Assembly: GCA_015059945.1 (NCBI GenBank)
Contig: SUZJ01000001.1
Coordinates: 62,001 to 126,000, forward strand
Source of the DNA: Rikenellaceae bacterium
Lineage (GTDB): Bacteria; Bacteroidota; Bacteroidia; Bacteroidales; Rikenellaceae
DNA: 64,000 nt
Reading direction: 5' to 3'
Shown here one piece after another: positions 12,013-20,488 of this stretch. Under the pieces are notes generated by a model, which was given only the letters and a program-made list of their open reading frames with translations, did not search any database and was not told the origin of the DNA. Position 1 is the first letter of the stretch. Each line of letters starts with the position of its first letter. The position numbers and the translations under genes are program-made.

Positions 12013-12930
12013 ATGAAGCGCACATTATTATATATATTGGTATGGCTGGCCATTCCGCTGGGGGCATCGGCCCAATCGCTTGGCGACTGGTTGCCCTCGG
12101 CACTTGCGGGTAATCCTACGGCACAGTACAACGCATCAAAATGCTATGCCTACGGCTGGGGCACCGAGGCCAACGCCCAGCGTGCAGCCCACTTTTTGCG
12201 CCTTGCGGCCGAGCAGTCGCTGCCCCGGGCTATAACCGAGCTGGCCGACCACTACTCGCCCACCGCCCCTCTGCTGGCCCAGTATTGGGCCGACGAGGGC
12301 AGCGAGAGCCGAGCCAACTACTACGAGAGCTACGAGAATGGGTGCTACTATGGCGAGGTGCACAACTACCTGCGCGACGGCTACGGCACCTACGCCTGGG
12401 ATAGCGGCACCATCTACTCGGGCGAATGGTTCGAGGGCGAGCGCTACGGCATCGGCTTCACGCTCTACGAGGGGTTGGCCCACTACGGTAACTACTCCGA
12501 TGGCCCCGAGGGACACGGAGCAACCATCGTGTGCGACTCGCTCACCCACCTGGCAGGTGCTCCTGGCAGCAGGGTATATGTGGGCAATTTTGCCAATGGC
12601 ACCCCACAGGGCCAGGGCACCCTCTACGGCGCCGACGGCACCCTGCTCTACAATGGTCCCTTCGACAAGGGCCTTCCCACCGCCACCTACCCCACTACCG
12701 CCAACTACACCCCCTACCGCTGGACTTACGAGGCCTTGCCCGGGGGCGACAGCTACGAGGGCGAGAGCCACAACGGCATCCGCGAGGGTTTTGGCATCTA
12801 CCGCTGGGCCGACGGCTCTGTTTGGTTTGGCTACTGGGAGGGAGGTCTGCGCGAAGGCGAGGGGCTCTACATCAACGCCAACGGAGCAATGATGGCAGGC
12901 ATCTGGAGCGAGGGCGAGCTGATGCAATAA
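12013..12930 (+). CDS. Secreted Sel1-like + MORN-repeat protein
   Basis: 305 aa, signal peptide; Sel1-like NPTAQYNASKCYAYGWGTEANAQRAAHFLRLAAEQ; MORN-like YLRDGYGTYAWDSGTIYSGEWFEGERYGIG and GDSYEGESHNGIREGFGIYRWADGSVWFGYWEGGLREGEGLY. Confidence 0.85.
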   Translation: MKRTLLYILVWLAIPLGASAQSLGDWLPSALAGNPTAQYNASKCYAYGWGTEANAQRAAHFLRLAAEQSLPRAITELADHYSPTAPLLAQYWADEGSESRANYYESYENGCYYGEVHNYLRDGYGTYAWDSGTIYSGEWFEGERYGIGFTLYEGLAHYGNYSDGPEGHGATIVCDSLTHLAGAPGSRVYVGNFANGTPQGQGTLYGADGTLLYNGPFDKGLPTATYPTTANYTPYRWTYEALPGGDSYEGESHNGIREGFGIYRWADGSVWFGYWEGGLREGEGLYINANGAMMAGIWSEGELMQ

Positions 12931-12998
12931 AGAGGAGCAAACATCAACGCCCTCAAAAGATTACGACCACAAAAAAAACAACGCATAACACAAAGACT

Positions 12999-13775
12999 AT
13001 GAAACGCACACTACTGCTTGTATTGGCCCTGCAATTGGCCACACTCACTTCGCTCTGGGCCCAGCCCAAAGTCATCGCCCACCGAGGCTACTGGCGCGCT
13101 GAGGGTAGCACCCAGAACTCCGTAAGTTCGCTCACTCGCGCTGCCGAGTTGGGGGCCTACGGAGCCGAATTTGACGTGTGGTATACGGTCGACAATCAGC
13201 TGATACTATTCCACGACAGCAAGTTTAACGGCACCGAGGTCGAACAGCTCAACGCTGCCGATATGGTAGGCACTCCTCTGCCCAATGGCGAGCCCCTGCC
13301 CACTCTGGATGAGTACTTGACCGAGGCCCTGCGCCACCCCAACATTCGCATCATCCTGGAGTACAAAACCCACCACAACAGCAAGGAGCGCCAGTGGGAG
13401 GGTGCCGAGGCCATCGTGCGCAAGGTTGCCGAGTATGGCTTGCAGGAGCGCACCGACTATATTGCCTTCTCGCTCGAGGCGTGCCGAGGTTTGGTCCACC
13501 ACGCCCCCGATGCAAAGGTCTACTACCTCAATGGCGACCTGTCGCCCCGCAAGCTCAAAAACGAAAGCTTTGCAGGTGCCGACTACTACAAACTCATACT
13601 GCTCGACGTGAACAAGGGCTTTACCAAGAAGGCTCACCGCCTGGGGCTGGAGGTGAACGTGTGGACCGTAAACAAGGAGGAGGAGCTGCTCAAGGCTGCC
13701 GAACTGGGGCTCGACTACGTAACGACCGACTACCCCGAACTGGCCATAGAGCTATATAAGGGAGTTGAAAATTGA
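12999..13775 (+). CDS. Glycerophosphodiester phosphodiesterase family protein, secreted
   Basis: ORF track gives 12531..13775; ATG at 12999 gives a signal peptide; KVIAHRGYWRAEGSTQNSVSSLTRAAELGAYGAEFDVWYTVDNQLILFHD is GDPD-like. Confidence 0.9.
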   Translation: MKRTLLLVLALQLATLTSLWAQPKVIAHRGYWRAEGSTQNSVSSLTRAAELGAYGAEFDVWYTVDNQLILFHDSKFNGTEVEQLNAADMVGTPLPNGEPLPTLDEYLTEALRHPNIRIILEYKTHHNSKERQWEGAEAIVRKVAEYGLQERTDYIAFSLEACRGLVHHAPDAKVYYLNGDLSPRKLKNESFAGADYYKLILLDVNKGFTKKAHRLGLEVNVWTVNKEEELLKAAELGLDYVTTDYPELAIELYKGVEN

Positions 13776-13867
13776 AAATTATTTTCCTTTGCTTTCCAAC
13801 TCTCCCATTACTCCCACTTCTCTATAATCCTAAAAGTCCTTGAAGGCCTTAAGGCCCTTAACGACAA

Positions 13868-13900
13868 AGAGAGCTCGGAGGTTAAATTCCGAGCTCTCTC
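13868..13900. terminator. Bidirectional terminator between convergent genes
   Basis: GAGAGCTCGGA-8nt-TCCGAGCTCTC between GDPD (+) and DUF721 (-). Confidence 0.75.
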
Positions 13901-13915
13901 TTTCTGTTTACATCT

Positions 13916-14206
13916 CTATTTCACTATTATCGTGCCCACAATCTCTTCGCCCAGTATGGCGTTCATCTCGTGGCGTATGTTCTCGCGGTTCATAAATAGT
14001 TCGTGGCGCAGCACACTCACCCTCACCGTAGCATAGAGCACCCCGCGCATAAACTTCACCTCGGTAGCATCGGCTATGCGGTCGCCCACAACCGTGCGCC
14101 ACACGTCGCCCACCGAGCCCTCTTTGATTTTGCGCTCGATGTCGGGGTGGTCGCTCTTGAAGCCTTGCCACAGGTCGCCTATTCGTACCGGATAGCAGCG
14201 TCGCAT
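13916..14206 (-). CDS. DUF721 (DciA-like) domain protein
   Basis: 96 aa; WRTVVGDRIADATEVKFMRGVLYATVRVSVLRHELFMNRENIRHEMNAILGEEIV; adjacent to recF. Confidence 0.85.
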   Translation of the reverse strand: MRRCYPVRIGDLWQGFKSDHPDIERKIKEGSVGDVWRTVVGDRIADATEVKFMRGVLYATVRVSVLRHELFMNRENIRHEMNAILGEEIVGTIIVK

Positions 14207-14242
14207 AGTGTGTTGTGTTCTATTGATGTGAAAAACTCTTCG

Positions 14243-15352
14243 CTATTGGGCCAAACTCTCTTCGCCCACCTCGCCCTCGCTCACGCCAAAGATCTTGAAC
14301 TCCAAGCCACTACGGCAGAGCACCGAGATTATGCGCTCGCGGTTGCAATCGGTAATAAAAATCTGGCCAAACTCGGCCCCCGAGGTGAGCTCAATCAGTC
14401 GCAACAACCTCTGCTCATCGAGCTTGTCGAAGAGGTCGTCGAGCAGCAACAGGGGGCGCTCGCCAAGCCTCTCTTGCAGCAGGGTATACTGGGCGAGTTT
14501 GAGCGCCAGCAGGAACGATTTTTGCTGTCCCTGCGAGCCATACTTGCGCAGTGGGTAGCCGCCAATGGTCATCACCACATCATCGCGGTGAACGCCTATG
14601 GTGGTGAAACCCATACAGATATCTTTTTGGCGCACCGAGCGTAGCAGCTCCAAGAAGTCGCCCTTGTTGAGCTCCGAGCGGTAGGCCATAGCCACAGGTT
14701 CGTGGTCGTTGGCAATGTAGGCATAGTAGCGCTCGACCAGCGGAGCCAGGCGCGTGAGCACCTCGCTACGGATGGCGGCAATCTTGCGCCCCACATCATC
14801 GAGCCTTTCATCAATCACGTCGAGCAGTTCGGGCACCATCATATCGCCCTGTTTGAGCAGCGTATTGCGCTCGGCCAGCAGACGGTTGTAGCGAATAAGG
14901 TTGTCGAGATAGGGGTGGTCGAGCTGCGAGATGAACGAATTGAGCCAACGACGGCGCTCGTCGGCCGACTCGCTCACCAGCGCACCGTCGGCAGGCGACA
15001 CCACCACCAGGGGCACCACGCCAATATGGTCAGACAGACGCTGATACTCCTTGCCGCAGTATTTTAGTGTTTTGCTGTGGCCCTTTTTGAAGCCGCACGA
15101 CACCGAGGCATCCTTGCCCTCGTCAGCCACAAAGTCGCCCGTGAGCACAAAAAACTCCTCACCGTGGCGCACACACTGACCGTCGGTCATCGACAGCGCG
15201 CTCTTGCCCATCGAGAGGTAGTGCACCGCATCGACCACATTGGTCTTGCCCGCACCATTGCCACCCACAATGCAGTTGATACCCTCGCAGGGGACAAGTT
15301 CGCAGGCGGCTATATTCTTAAAGTTTACAAGCGAAATTTTTTTCAGTCGCAT
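14243..15352 (-). CDS. recF: DNA replication and repair protein RecF
   Basis: 369 aa; IVGGNGAGKTNVVDAVHYLSMGKS, LLLLDDLFDKLDEQR. Confidence 0.96.
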   Translation of the reverse strand: MRLKKISLVNFKNIAACELVPCEGINCIVGGNGAGKTNVVDAVHYLSMGKSALSMTDGQCVRHGEEFFVLTGDFVADEGKDASVSCGFKKGHSKTLKYCGKEYQRLSDHIGVVPLVVVSPADGALVSESADERRRWLNSFISQLDHPYLDNLIRYNRLLAERNTLLKQGDMMVPELLDVIDERLDDVGRKIAAIRSEVLTRLAPLVERYYAYIANDHEPVAMAYRSELNKGDFLELLRSVRQKDICMGFTTIGVHRDDVVMTIGGYPLRKYGSQGQQKSFLLALKLAQYTLLQERLGERPLLLLDDLFDKLDEQRLLRLIELTSGAEFGQIFITDCNRERIISVLCRSGLEFKIFGVSEGEVGEESLAQ

Positions 15353-15502
15353 AGTTTTTTGGCTCTTTTAACAACCCAAAGGTAACAATTTTGGCCGAAT
15401 AGTGAAAAAATAGAGGGCGCTTTCTCTTTTTTTTACAAAAAAGATTTACTTTTGTGGTTCGGAACCCGAATTGAAACAATATAAAAAAAACAAAACTATA
15501 CT

Positions 15503-16189
15503 ATGGCAAACAAAAAAAATCAGGAGCCTACCCACGACGAAGTGGTTGTTGAGGCTGTGAACAAAACCGAGGAGTTCTTCCAGAAAAATCAGAAAATCAT
15601 CACTTGGGCTTGCGTAGCAATCGTTGTAATCATTGGCGGTTACTTTGCTAACAAGTACCTCATCGCTCAGCCCCGCGCCGAGAAGGCTTCGGCCGAGATG
15701 TTCGCTGCAATCCAGGAGTTCAACGCTTCGAACTGGGAGGTTGCTCTGAATGGCGACGACAACAACGCAGGTTTCTTGGAGATTATCGACAACTACGGCT
15801 CGACTCCTCAGGCTTCGCTCGCAGCTCACTACGCAGGTATCAGCTACCTCAAACTTGGCGATGCAGAGAACGCTCTGACCTACCTCAAAAAGTACGACAC
15901 CGCCAAAGGTGCTACTGCCGAGATTATCAACGCACAGAACTACGGTTTGCAGGCCGACATCCTCGTTGACAAGGGCGAGTTGGCAGCAGCTGCCAAACTC
16001 TACAAAAAAGCTATCGAGGCAAGCGACAACTCGATGACCGCACCTATCTACCTCAAAAAGCTGGGCCTTGTTGAGGAGGAGCTGGGCAACAAAGAGGCTG
16101 CCAAGAAGGCTTACACCACCATCGCCGAGAAGTACAACACCTCGTTGGAGGCTCGCGATATCGACCTCTACATTGGCCGTCTGCGCTAA
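15503..16189 (+). CDS. Membrane-anchored tetratricopeptide repeat protein (YfgM-like)
   Basis: 228 aa; single N-terminal TM, TPR-like AAHYAGISYLKLGDAENALTYLKKYD. Confidence 0.85.
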   Translation: MANKKNQEPTHDEVVVEAVNKTEEFFQKNQKIITWACVAIVVIIGGYFANKYLIAQPRAEKASAEMFAAIQEFNASNWEVALNGDDNNAGFLEIIDNYGSTPQASLAAHYAGISYLKLGDAENALTYLKKYDTAKGATAEIINAQNYGLQADILVDKGELAAAAKLYKKAIEASDNSMTAPIYLKKLGLVEEELGNKEAAKKAYTTIAEKYNTSLEARDIDLYIGRLR

Positions 16190-16224
16190 TCGTTAGGGGG
16201 GGGGAGGTAATACAACCCTACACA

Positions 16225-16260
16225 GATGCCACATTCGCTATGAGTGTGGCATCTTTTTTT
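16225..16260 (+). terminator. Intrinsic terminator after the TPR gene
   Basis: GATGCCACATTC-GCTAT-GAGTGTGGCATC followed by T7. Confidence 0.85.
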
Positions 16261-16343
16261 TGCGTGGGGTGTACCACATACCAATTCTTAGTTATATCTT
16301 TGCGGAAATACTCAACAAAGAAAAAGTCCAATTATTAAACTAT

Positions 16344-18401
16344 ATGCGTGGTAGGCAGCTCAAATATCGTTACACCTTTGATATAAAGGCTAAATTTTTG
16401 ACATTGTGCATATTGGCAGCCCTATTTGTAGGGTGCGCCAACGAGCCCGATAGCAACATCCCCGAGGGCGACTATATCAATCGCACCGAGGAGTTTGACC
16501 AGTTGGGTGGTTGGAAATTTCGCTGTAAAGTCTATGGCGAGGCTCAGACTGTGGCCGACAATGGCGGTCAGGTTGAGTTTATGAAGAAGGTAGACCAACT
16601 GTTGGCCGATGCCAGTGAGTACTTCCAAGTGAGCGGTATAAACGACGAGGGAGGCAATCAGGTGCACTTCTATATGACAGAGTTTGTGGAGTTTGAAGGC
16701 TCCTCGCGCGAGGTTATGAAGCTCAATGAGAGCGAGGTGGCTGACACCTTCGACCTGCGACTTGTTGTCAACACCCACGCTGCCACAGATGACTTGGCCG
16801 AGGGTTGGCTCGGCGAGCCCTACTTGGCCATTGGCCATACCCACCAAGAGACTTGGGGAACAGATGCCGTGGCCGAACTGGTTATCAACTTGGCTCGGTC
16901 GAGGGGCGTAACACCTCTGAATGAGAGCAAGGTGGCAAAGGAGAACAATGAGGTGATTGCAATGGGCTTTGAGGCCGACGAGTGCGTTACCAACAATCCC
17001 TCCAACACCCGCAACTGGTCGGATTATGCCAAGAGTGTAATCAATCGAGCAGCCAACAAACGAGTGGCCAAAGCCGCAATGGCCTATATGCCCTCGACCA
17101 ACCTGAAATTGAGGGTGCTGACCGCAGAGGGCGAAATAGCCAAAGGCTCAACTATGTTGCTCTATCCTGTTTACGAGGGTAGTGGCAGGGTGAGCGCAGA
17201 GGCCATCTACGAGGGCACTATGAACTCGGCGGGTAATATGATTTTTTTCAAAAATCCCTTTACCGACGAGGCCCCCGATGATGATGAGCGACAGATTATC
17301 AACTACTTTGTTGTAATCAATTACGAGGATGTCCAAGGCTATGGCTGGATGCCCCTCTACGAGGTGTTGGCCGCAGGTGCTAAGGGCGAAAAGGAGTATT
17401 TGAAGATTTTGCAACTTACGGGCAACGAAACCTACCCCCCGGGACAAGACTATATGCTCCGCAAGGAGGAGTTTGAGAAACTGCCCGGCTGGAAGTTCCG
17501 CGTGAAAGTATTTGGCGAGAAGCAGACCGTTGCCGACTACGGTGGCCGCATCGAATTTATGAAAAAGGTAGATAAACTGATGGCCGATGCCAGCAAGGGC
17601 TTCCAAGTTGAAGGCCTAAACGATGCGGGAGGCAACGAGGTGCACTTCTTTATGATTGGCTTTGAGGAGTTTGATGGCCCATCGAGTAGGCTTATGTACA
17701 GGAGTGATGGTGCCGATTCAAAAGAGTTCGATTGCCGCGTTATTATCAACGGCCACGCCCAGAATGGCGACGTTTCGGGTGGTTGGCTTGGCTCGCCCTA
17801 TCTCAACTTGGGCCACGACTTCAAGGGCCTGTGGGAAGGCTACGCACTCGACGCACTCATCCACGAATTTGGCCATATGAGGGGCGTGCCCGACCTCTAT
17901 GCTGCCGAAGTGCCCGCAAGTGGTAACCCCATCAATGGCAAGGCTTTCGAGGCTACAAAGTGTATTATGAACTACCCCTATGGCAACAAAACTTGGTCGG
18001 AGTATGCCAAGCTGCTCATAAATGCTTCGGCCGACCAGCGTATCTGCGTCAAGCACTACAACCACTTCCCCAAGGAGGGTACGCAGATTAAGGTTGTTGG
18101 CAGAAATGACGAACCTATTGTCGGGGCCGAGATTAAGTGCTATCCCGTAGCCGCTTATAGCGAAAAGGTAACCCCCACTGCACGCTTTGTGGGCACAACC
18201 GACAGCGAGGGCATCTACAAATTCCCCGAAAACCCATTTGTTAAGGAGGGGTCAACAAACCTCGACGACAACAACACCAACAACCTGATAGAGATTACCT
18301 ACAACGGCAAGACCATTTATAGGTGGTTGCCTATGTACGAGGCCGAAACCGCAGGCGCAAAGGGTGAGACACTCTTCACCAAGACCATAATCTTCGCATA
18401 G
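16344..18401 (+). CDS. Lipoprotein with two tandem metalloprotease-like modules; second has HEFGHMRGVPD
   Basis: ORF track start 16260; ATG at 16344 gives a lipoprotein signal (LCILAALFVGCANEPD). Two ~310-aa homologous halves: EEFDQLGGWKFRCKVYGEAQTVADNGGQVEFMKKVDQL / EEFEKLPGWKFRVKVFGEKQTVADYGGRIEFMKKVDKL. Confidence 0.85.
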   Translation: MRGRQLKYRYTFDIKAKFLTLCILAALFVGCANEPDSNIPEGDYINRTEEFDQLGGWKFRCKVYGEAQTVADNGGQVEFMKKVDQLLADASEYFQVSGINDEGGNQVHFYMTEFVEFEGSSREVMKLNESEVADTFDLRLVVNTHAATDDLAEGWLGEPYLAIGHTHQETWGTDAVAELVINLARSRGVTPLNESKVAKENNEVIAMGFEADECVTNNPSNTRNWSDYAKSVINRAANKRVAKAAMAYMPSTNLKLRVLTAEGEIAKGSTMLLYPVYEGSGRVSAEAIYEGTMNSAGNMIFFKNPFTDEAPDDDERQIINYFVVINYEDVQGYGWMPLYEVLAAGAKGEKEYLKILQLTGNETYPPGQDYMLRKEEFEKLPGWKFRVKVFGEKQTVADYGGRIEFMKKVDKLMADASKGFQVEGLNDAGGNEVHFFMIGFEEFDGPSSRLMYRSDGADSKEFDCRVIINGHAQNGDVSGGWLGSPYLNLGHDFKGLWEGYALDALIHEFGHMRGVPDLYAAEVPASGNPINGKAFEATKCIMNYPYGNKTWSEYAKLLINASADQRICVKHYNHFPKEGTQIKVVGRNDEPIVGAEIKCYPVAAYSEKVTPTARFVGTTDSEGIYKFPENPFVKEGSTNLDDNNTNNLIEITYNGKTIYRWLPMYEAETAGAKGETLFTKTIIFA

Positions 18402-18425
18402 TCAGACAGATTATATAACAACCCT

Positions 18426-18830
18426 ATGGGACAACTTAAATTTGGATTTGTCATAGCCGACACTGCGGCTACCTCGCAACTGCTCATTGCCGAGCAGACA
18501 CTGCGTATGCTTGCCGACGTGGATGGCGAGATTGAGCGCCGCGTGGTGCCCGGTACGGCCGAGACGGTACTGGCGGCCAAGTGCTTTGCCGAGCTAACGA
18601 GTGTCGATGCGGTGTTGGTATTCCTGCCCAAAGACGAAAACCCTCTGGTTATGGCCGCAGCCTTAGAGGGGCTCACCGACATTGTGTTGGACTGGAATAT
18701 GCCGGTGGTTACAACGCTCTCTTACCCCGATGGGGTGTCGCTTGCGCGCGCTGCGGTGGCGATGGTAGAGATGCAGATAGAGATGGAGGCCCGAGCGGCC
18801 GAAAACACCGTCGATACCAGAGTGAACTAA
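18426..18830 (+). CDS. Divergent 6,7-dimethyl-8-ribityllumazine synthase-like protein (probably non-canonical)
   Basis: 134 aa; KFGFVIAD..., RRVVPGTAETVLAAKCFAE, SVDAVLVFL, EGLTDIVLDWNMPVVTTLS match the RibH pattern; lies downstream of recF/TPR where ribH is commonly found in Bacteroidetes. Confidence 0.65.
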   Translation: MGQLKFGFVIADTAATSQLLIAEQTLRMLADVDGEIERRVVPGTAETVLAAKCFAELTSVDAVLVFLPKDENPLVMAAALEGLTDIVLDWNMPVVTTLSYPDGVSLARAAVAMVEMQIEMEARAAENTVDTRVN

Positions 18831-18838
18831 CAACAAAG

Positions 18839-18875
18839 AAGGAGATTGGCCCAAAAGCCCAATCTCCTTTTTGTT
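18839..18875 (+). terminator. Intrinsic terminator after the RibH-like gene
   Basis: AAGGAGATTGG..CCAATCTCCTTTTTG hairpin. Confidence 0.75.
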
Positions 18876-19033
18876 GGTTGTTCCGTCTTGCCACGACTCG
18901 GCGCAGATGAGGCGGTTGGCATCTACCGCTCTGCATTTACACACGCCCCCACCCTGCGGGCACCCCCTCTAACTTAGAGGGGGAAATCCACCAAGTACTT
19001 TAAGGCCCTTAATGACCTTAAATCTATCATCCT

Positions 19034-20488
19034 CTACCCTCCCAGGGCTTTATAAAAGGCCACATAGGCCAGCAGTTGCTCCGTCAGCAGCGAGATGTAG
19101 TCGAGCTGCGACGAGTAGAGGTTGCGCTCGGCATCAATCACGTTCAGATAGCTCACCAGTCCGTCGGCATAGAGGGCCGAGGTTATCTGTTGAAGCTTGC
19201 GGTTGGCCTCGAGGAGTTCGAGGTTGCGGGCCGCCTGGGTGTTGTAGGTGTCGATAGCCACCATTGCACTCTCAACATCGGCCAGCGCCCGAATCATAGC
19301 CCCGCGATAGGACTCCATAGCTTGTCGCCACTGCTCAACGGCAATCTCCTCACCCGCTTTGAGCGCCCCAAACTGGAATATGGGCTGTGTGAGCCCTGCC
19401 GAGGCGAGCCAGTAGAGCGGATTGTGGTCGGTGAGCCCTTTGAGCGAGTAGGCCAGCACGCCCCCCTCGGCCGTAAGTGCAAACGAGGGCAGTCGCTTGG
19501 CGTGAGCCACGCGGGTCTTGGCCGCAGCAGCCTCGGCCTGCCAGAAGGCCTCCATAACATCGGGCCTGCGGTGGAGCATCGACGAGGGCAACCCCGCCTC
19601 TATGTAGAGTGGCAGGGGCGTGGCCGTAAGGTGGCCGCAGTAGAGCCCATCGAGCCCCATCGAGCGCGAGTGCTGACACTCCTGCGTGTGTGTCGGTGGG
19701 ATGAGCAGGTGGGGTTCCTCGCCTATGAGGGTGGCAAGCACCAGGTTGGTCTGCACCATCGCTCGACGGTACGATGGTATGTCGGCTGCGGCAGTGGCGG
19801 TAAGCGAGTGGGCCTGTTGCAGGTCGGCACCCGAGGCAAAGCCGTAGTAGTAGAGCGAGTCGGTCTTTTGCTGTGCTTCGAGTCGCAGGGCATAGCTCTG
19901 CTCGGATATTTGCAGACTACGCGCATACTGCAACCACTGGAAGTAGGTTTCGGCCACCTGAGCTTCGAGCGACAGTATAGCCCCTCGGTAGCCCCACTCG
20001 GTGGCCAGCAGCGACGCCTTTGCGGCATCGGTTGCTCCGCTGATACCACCGAAGAGGTCTACCTCCCAACTAACCTGGGGCAAAAGGGAGTATTGCTGCG
20101 TTATGCTCTTTTTGCCACCTGCCCCCTCGGAGTAGGTAGCCTGGCCCGACATACCCACCCCCACCGAGGGGAGCAGCGACCCACGTACCGAGGCGAGGGC
20201 CGAGCGAGCTTCGAGCACCTTCGAGGCGGCAACCACAATGTCGGGATTGTTCTCTACGGCCGTAGTCACAAGCCTGTTGAGGGTGGTGTCGCCAAACATC
20301 TCCCACCACCCCACCTCAAAGACCAGAGCCAGTGTGTCGCCCTCCTGGGCAAAGATATATTCGGTGGGGGTGGCTGTAGGGGTAATCTGCGGTGGCTTGA
20401 CGGTGCAGGCACCTGAGCCTAAGGCCACAACACCAAGCACTATGGCACCCCACCACAAAGGTCTGTTATGATGAGTGTATCGTTTCAT
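19034..20488 (-). CDS. Efflux outer membrane lipoprotein (TolC/NodT family)
   Basis: ORF track to 20602; internal ATG at 20488 gives a lipoprotein signal (GSGACTVKPP); PTATPTEYIFAQEG..., GLPSSMLHRRPDVMEAFWQAEAAAAKTRVAHAKRLPSFALT. Confidence 0.92.
   Translation of the reverse strand: MKRYTHHNRPLWWGAIVLGVVALGSGACTVKPPQITPTATPTEYIFAQEGDTLALVFEVGWWEMFGDTTLNRLVTTAVENNPDIVVAASKVLEARSALASVRGSLLPSVGVGMSGQATYSEGAGGKKSITQQYSLLPQVSWEVDLFGGISGATDAAKASLLATEWGYRGAILSLEAQVAETYFQWLQYARSLQISEQSYALRLEAQQKTDSLYYYGFASGADLQQAHSLTATAAADIPSYRRAMVQTNLVLATLIGEEPHLLIPPTHTQECQHSRSMGLDGLYCGHLTATPLPLYIEAGLPSSMLHRRPDVMEAFWQAEAAAAKTRVAHAKRLPSFALTAEGGVLAYSLKGLTDHNPLYWLASAGLTQPIFQFGALKAGEEIAVEQWRQAMESYRGAMIRALADVESAMVAIDTYNTQAARNLELLEANRKLQQITSALYADGLVSYLNVIDAERNLYSSQLDYISLLTEQLLAYVAFYKALGG

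Noticed and set aside
16194-16206. G-rich run after the TPR gene as a functional G-quadruplex or slippage site
   Set aside because: A single G run in an intergenic region without additional G tracts; not enough for a quadruplex claim.
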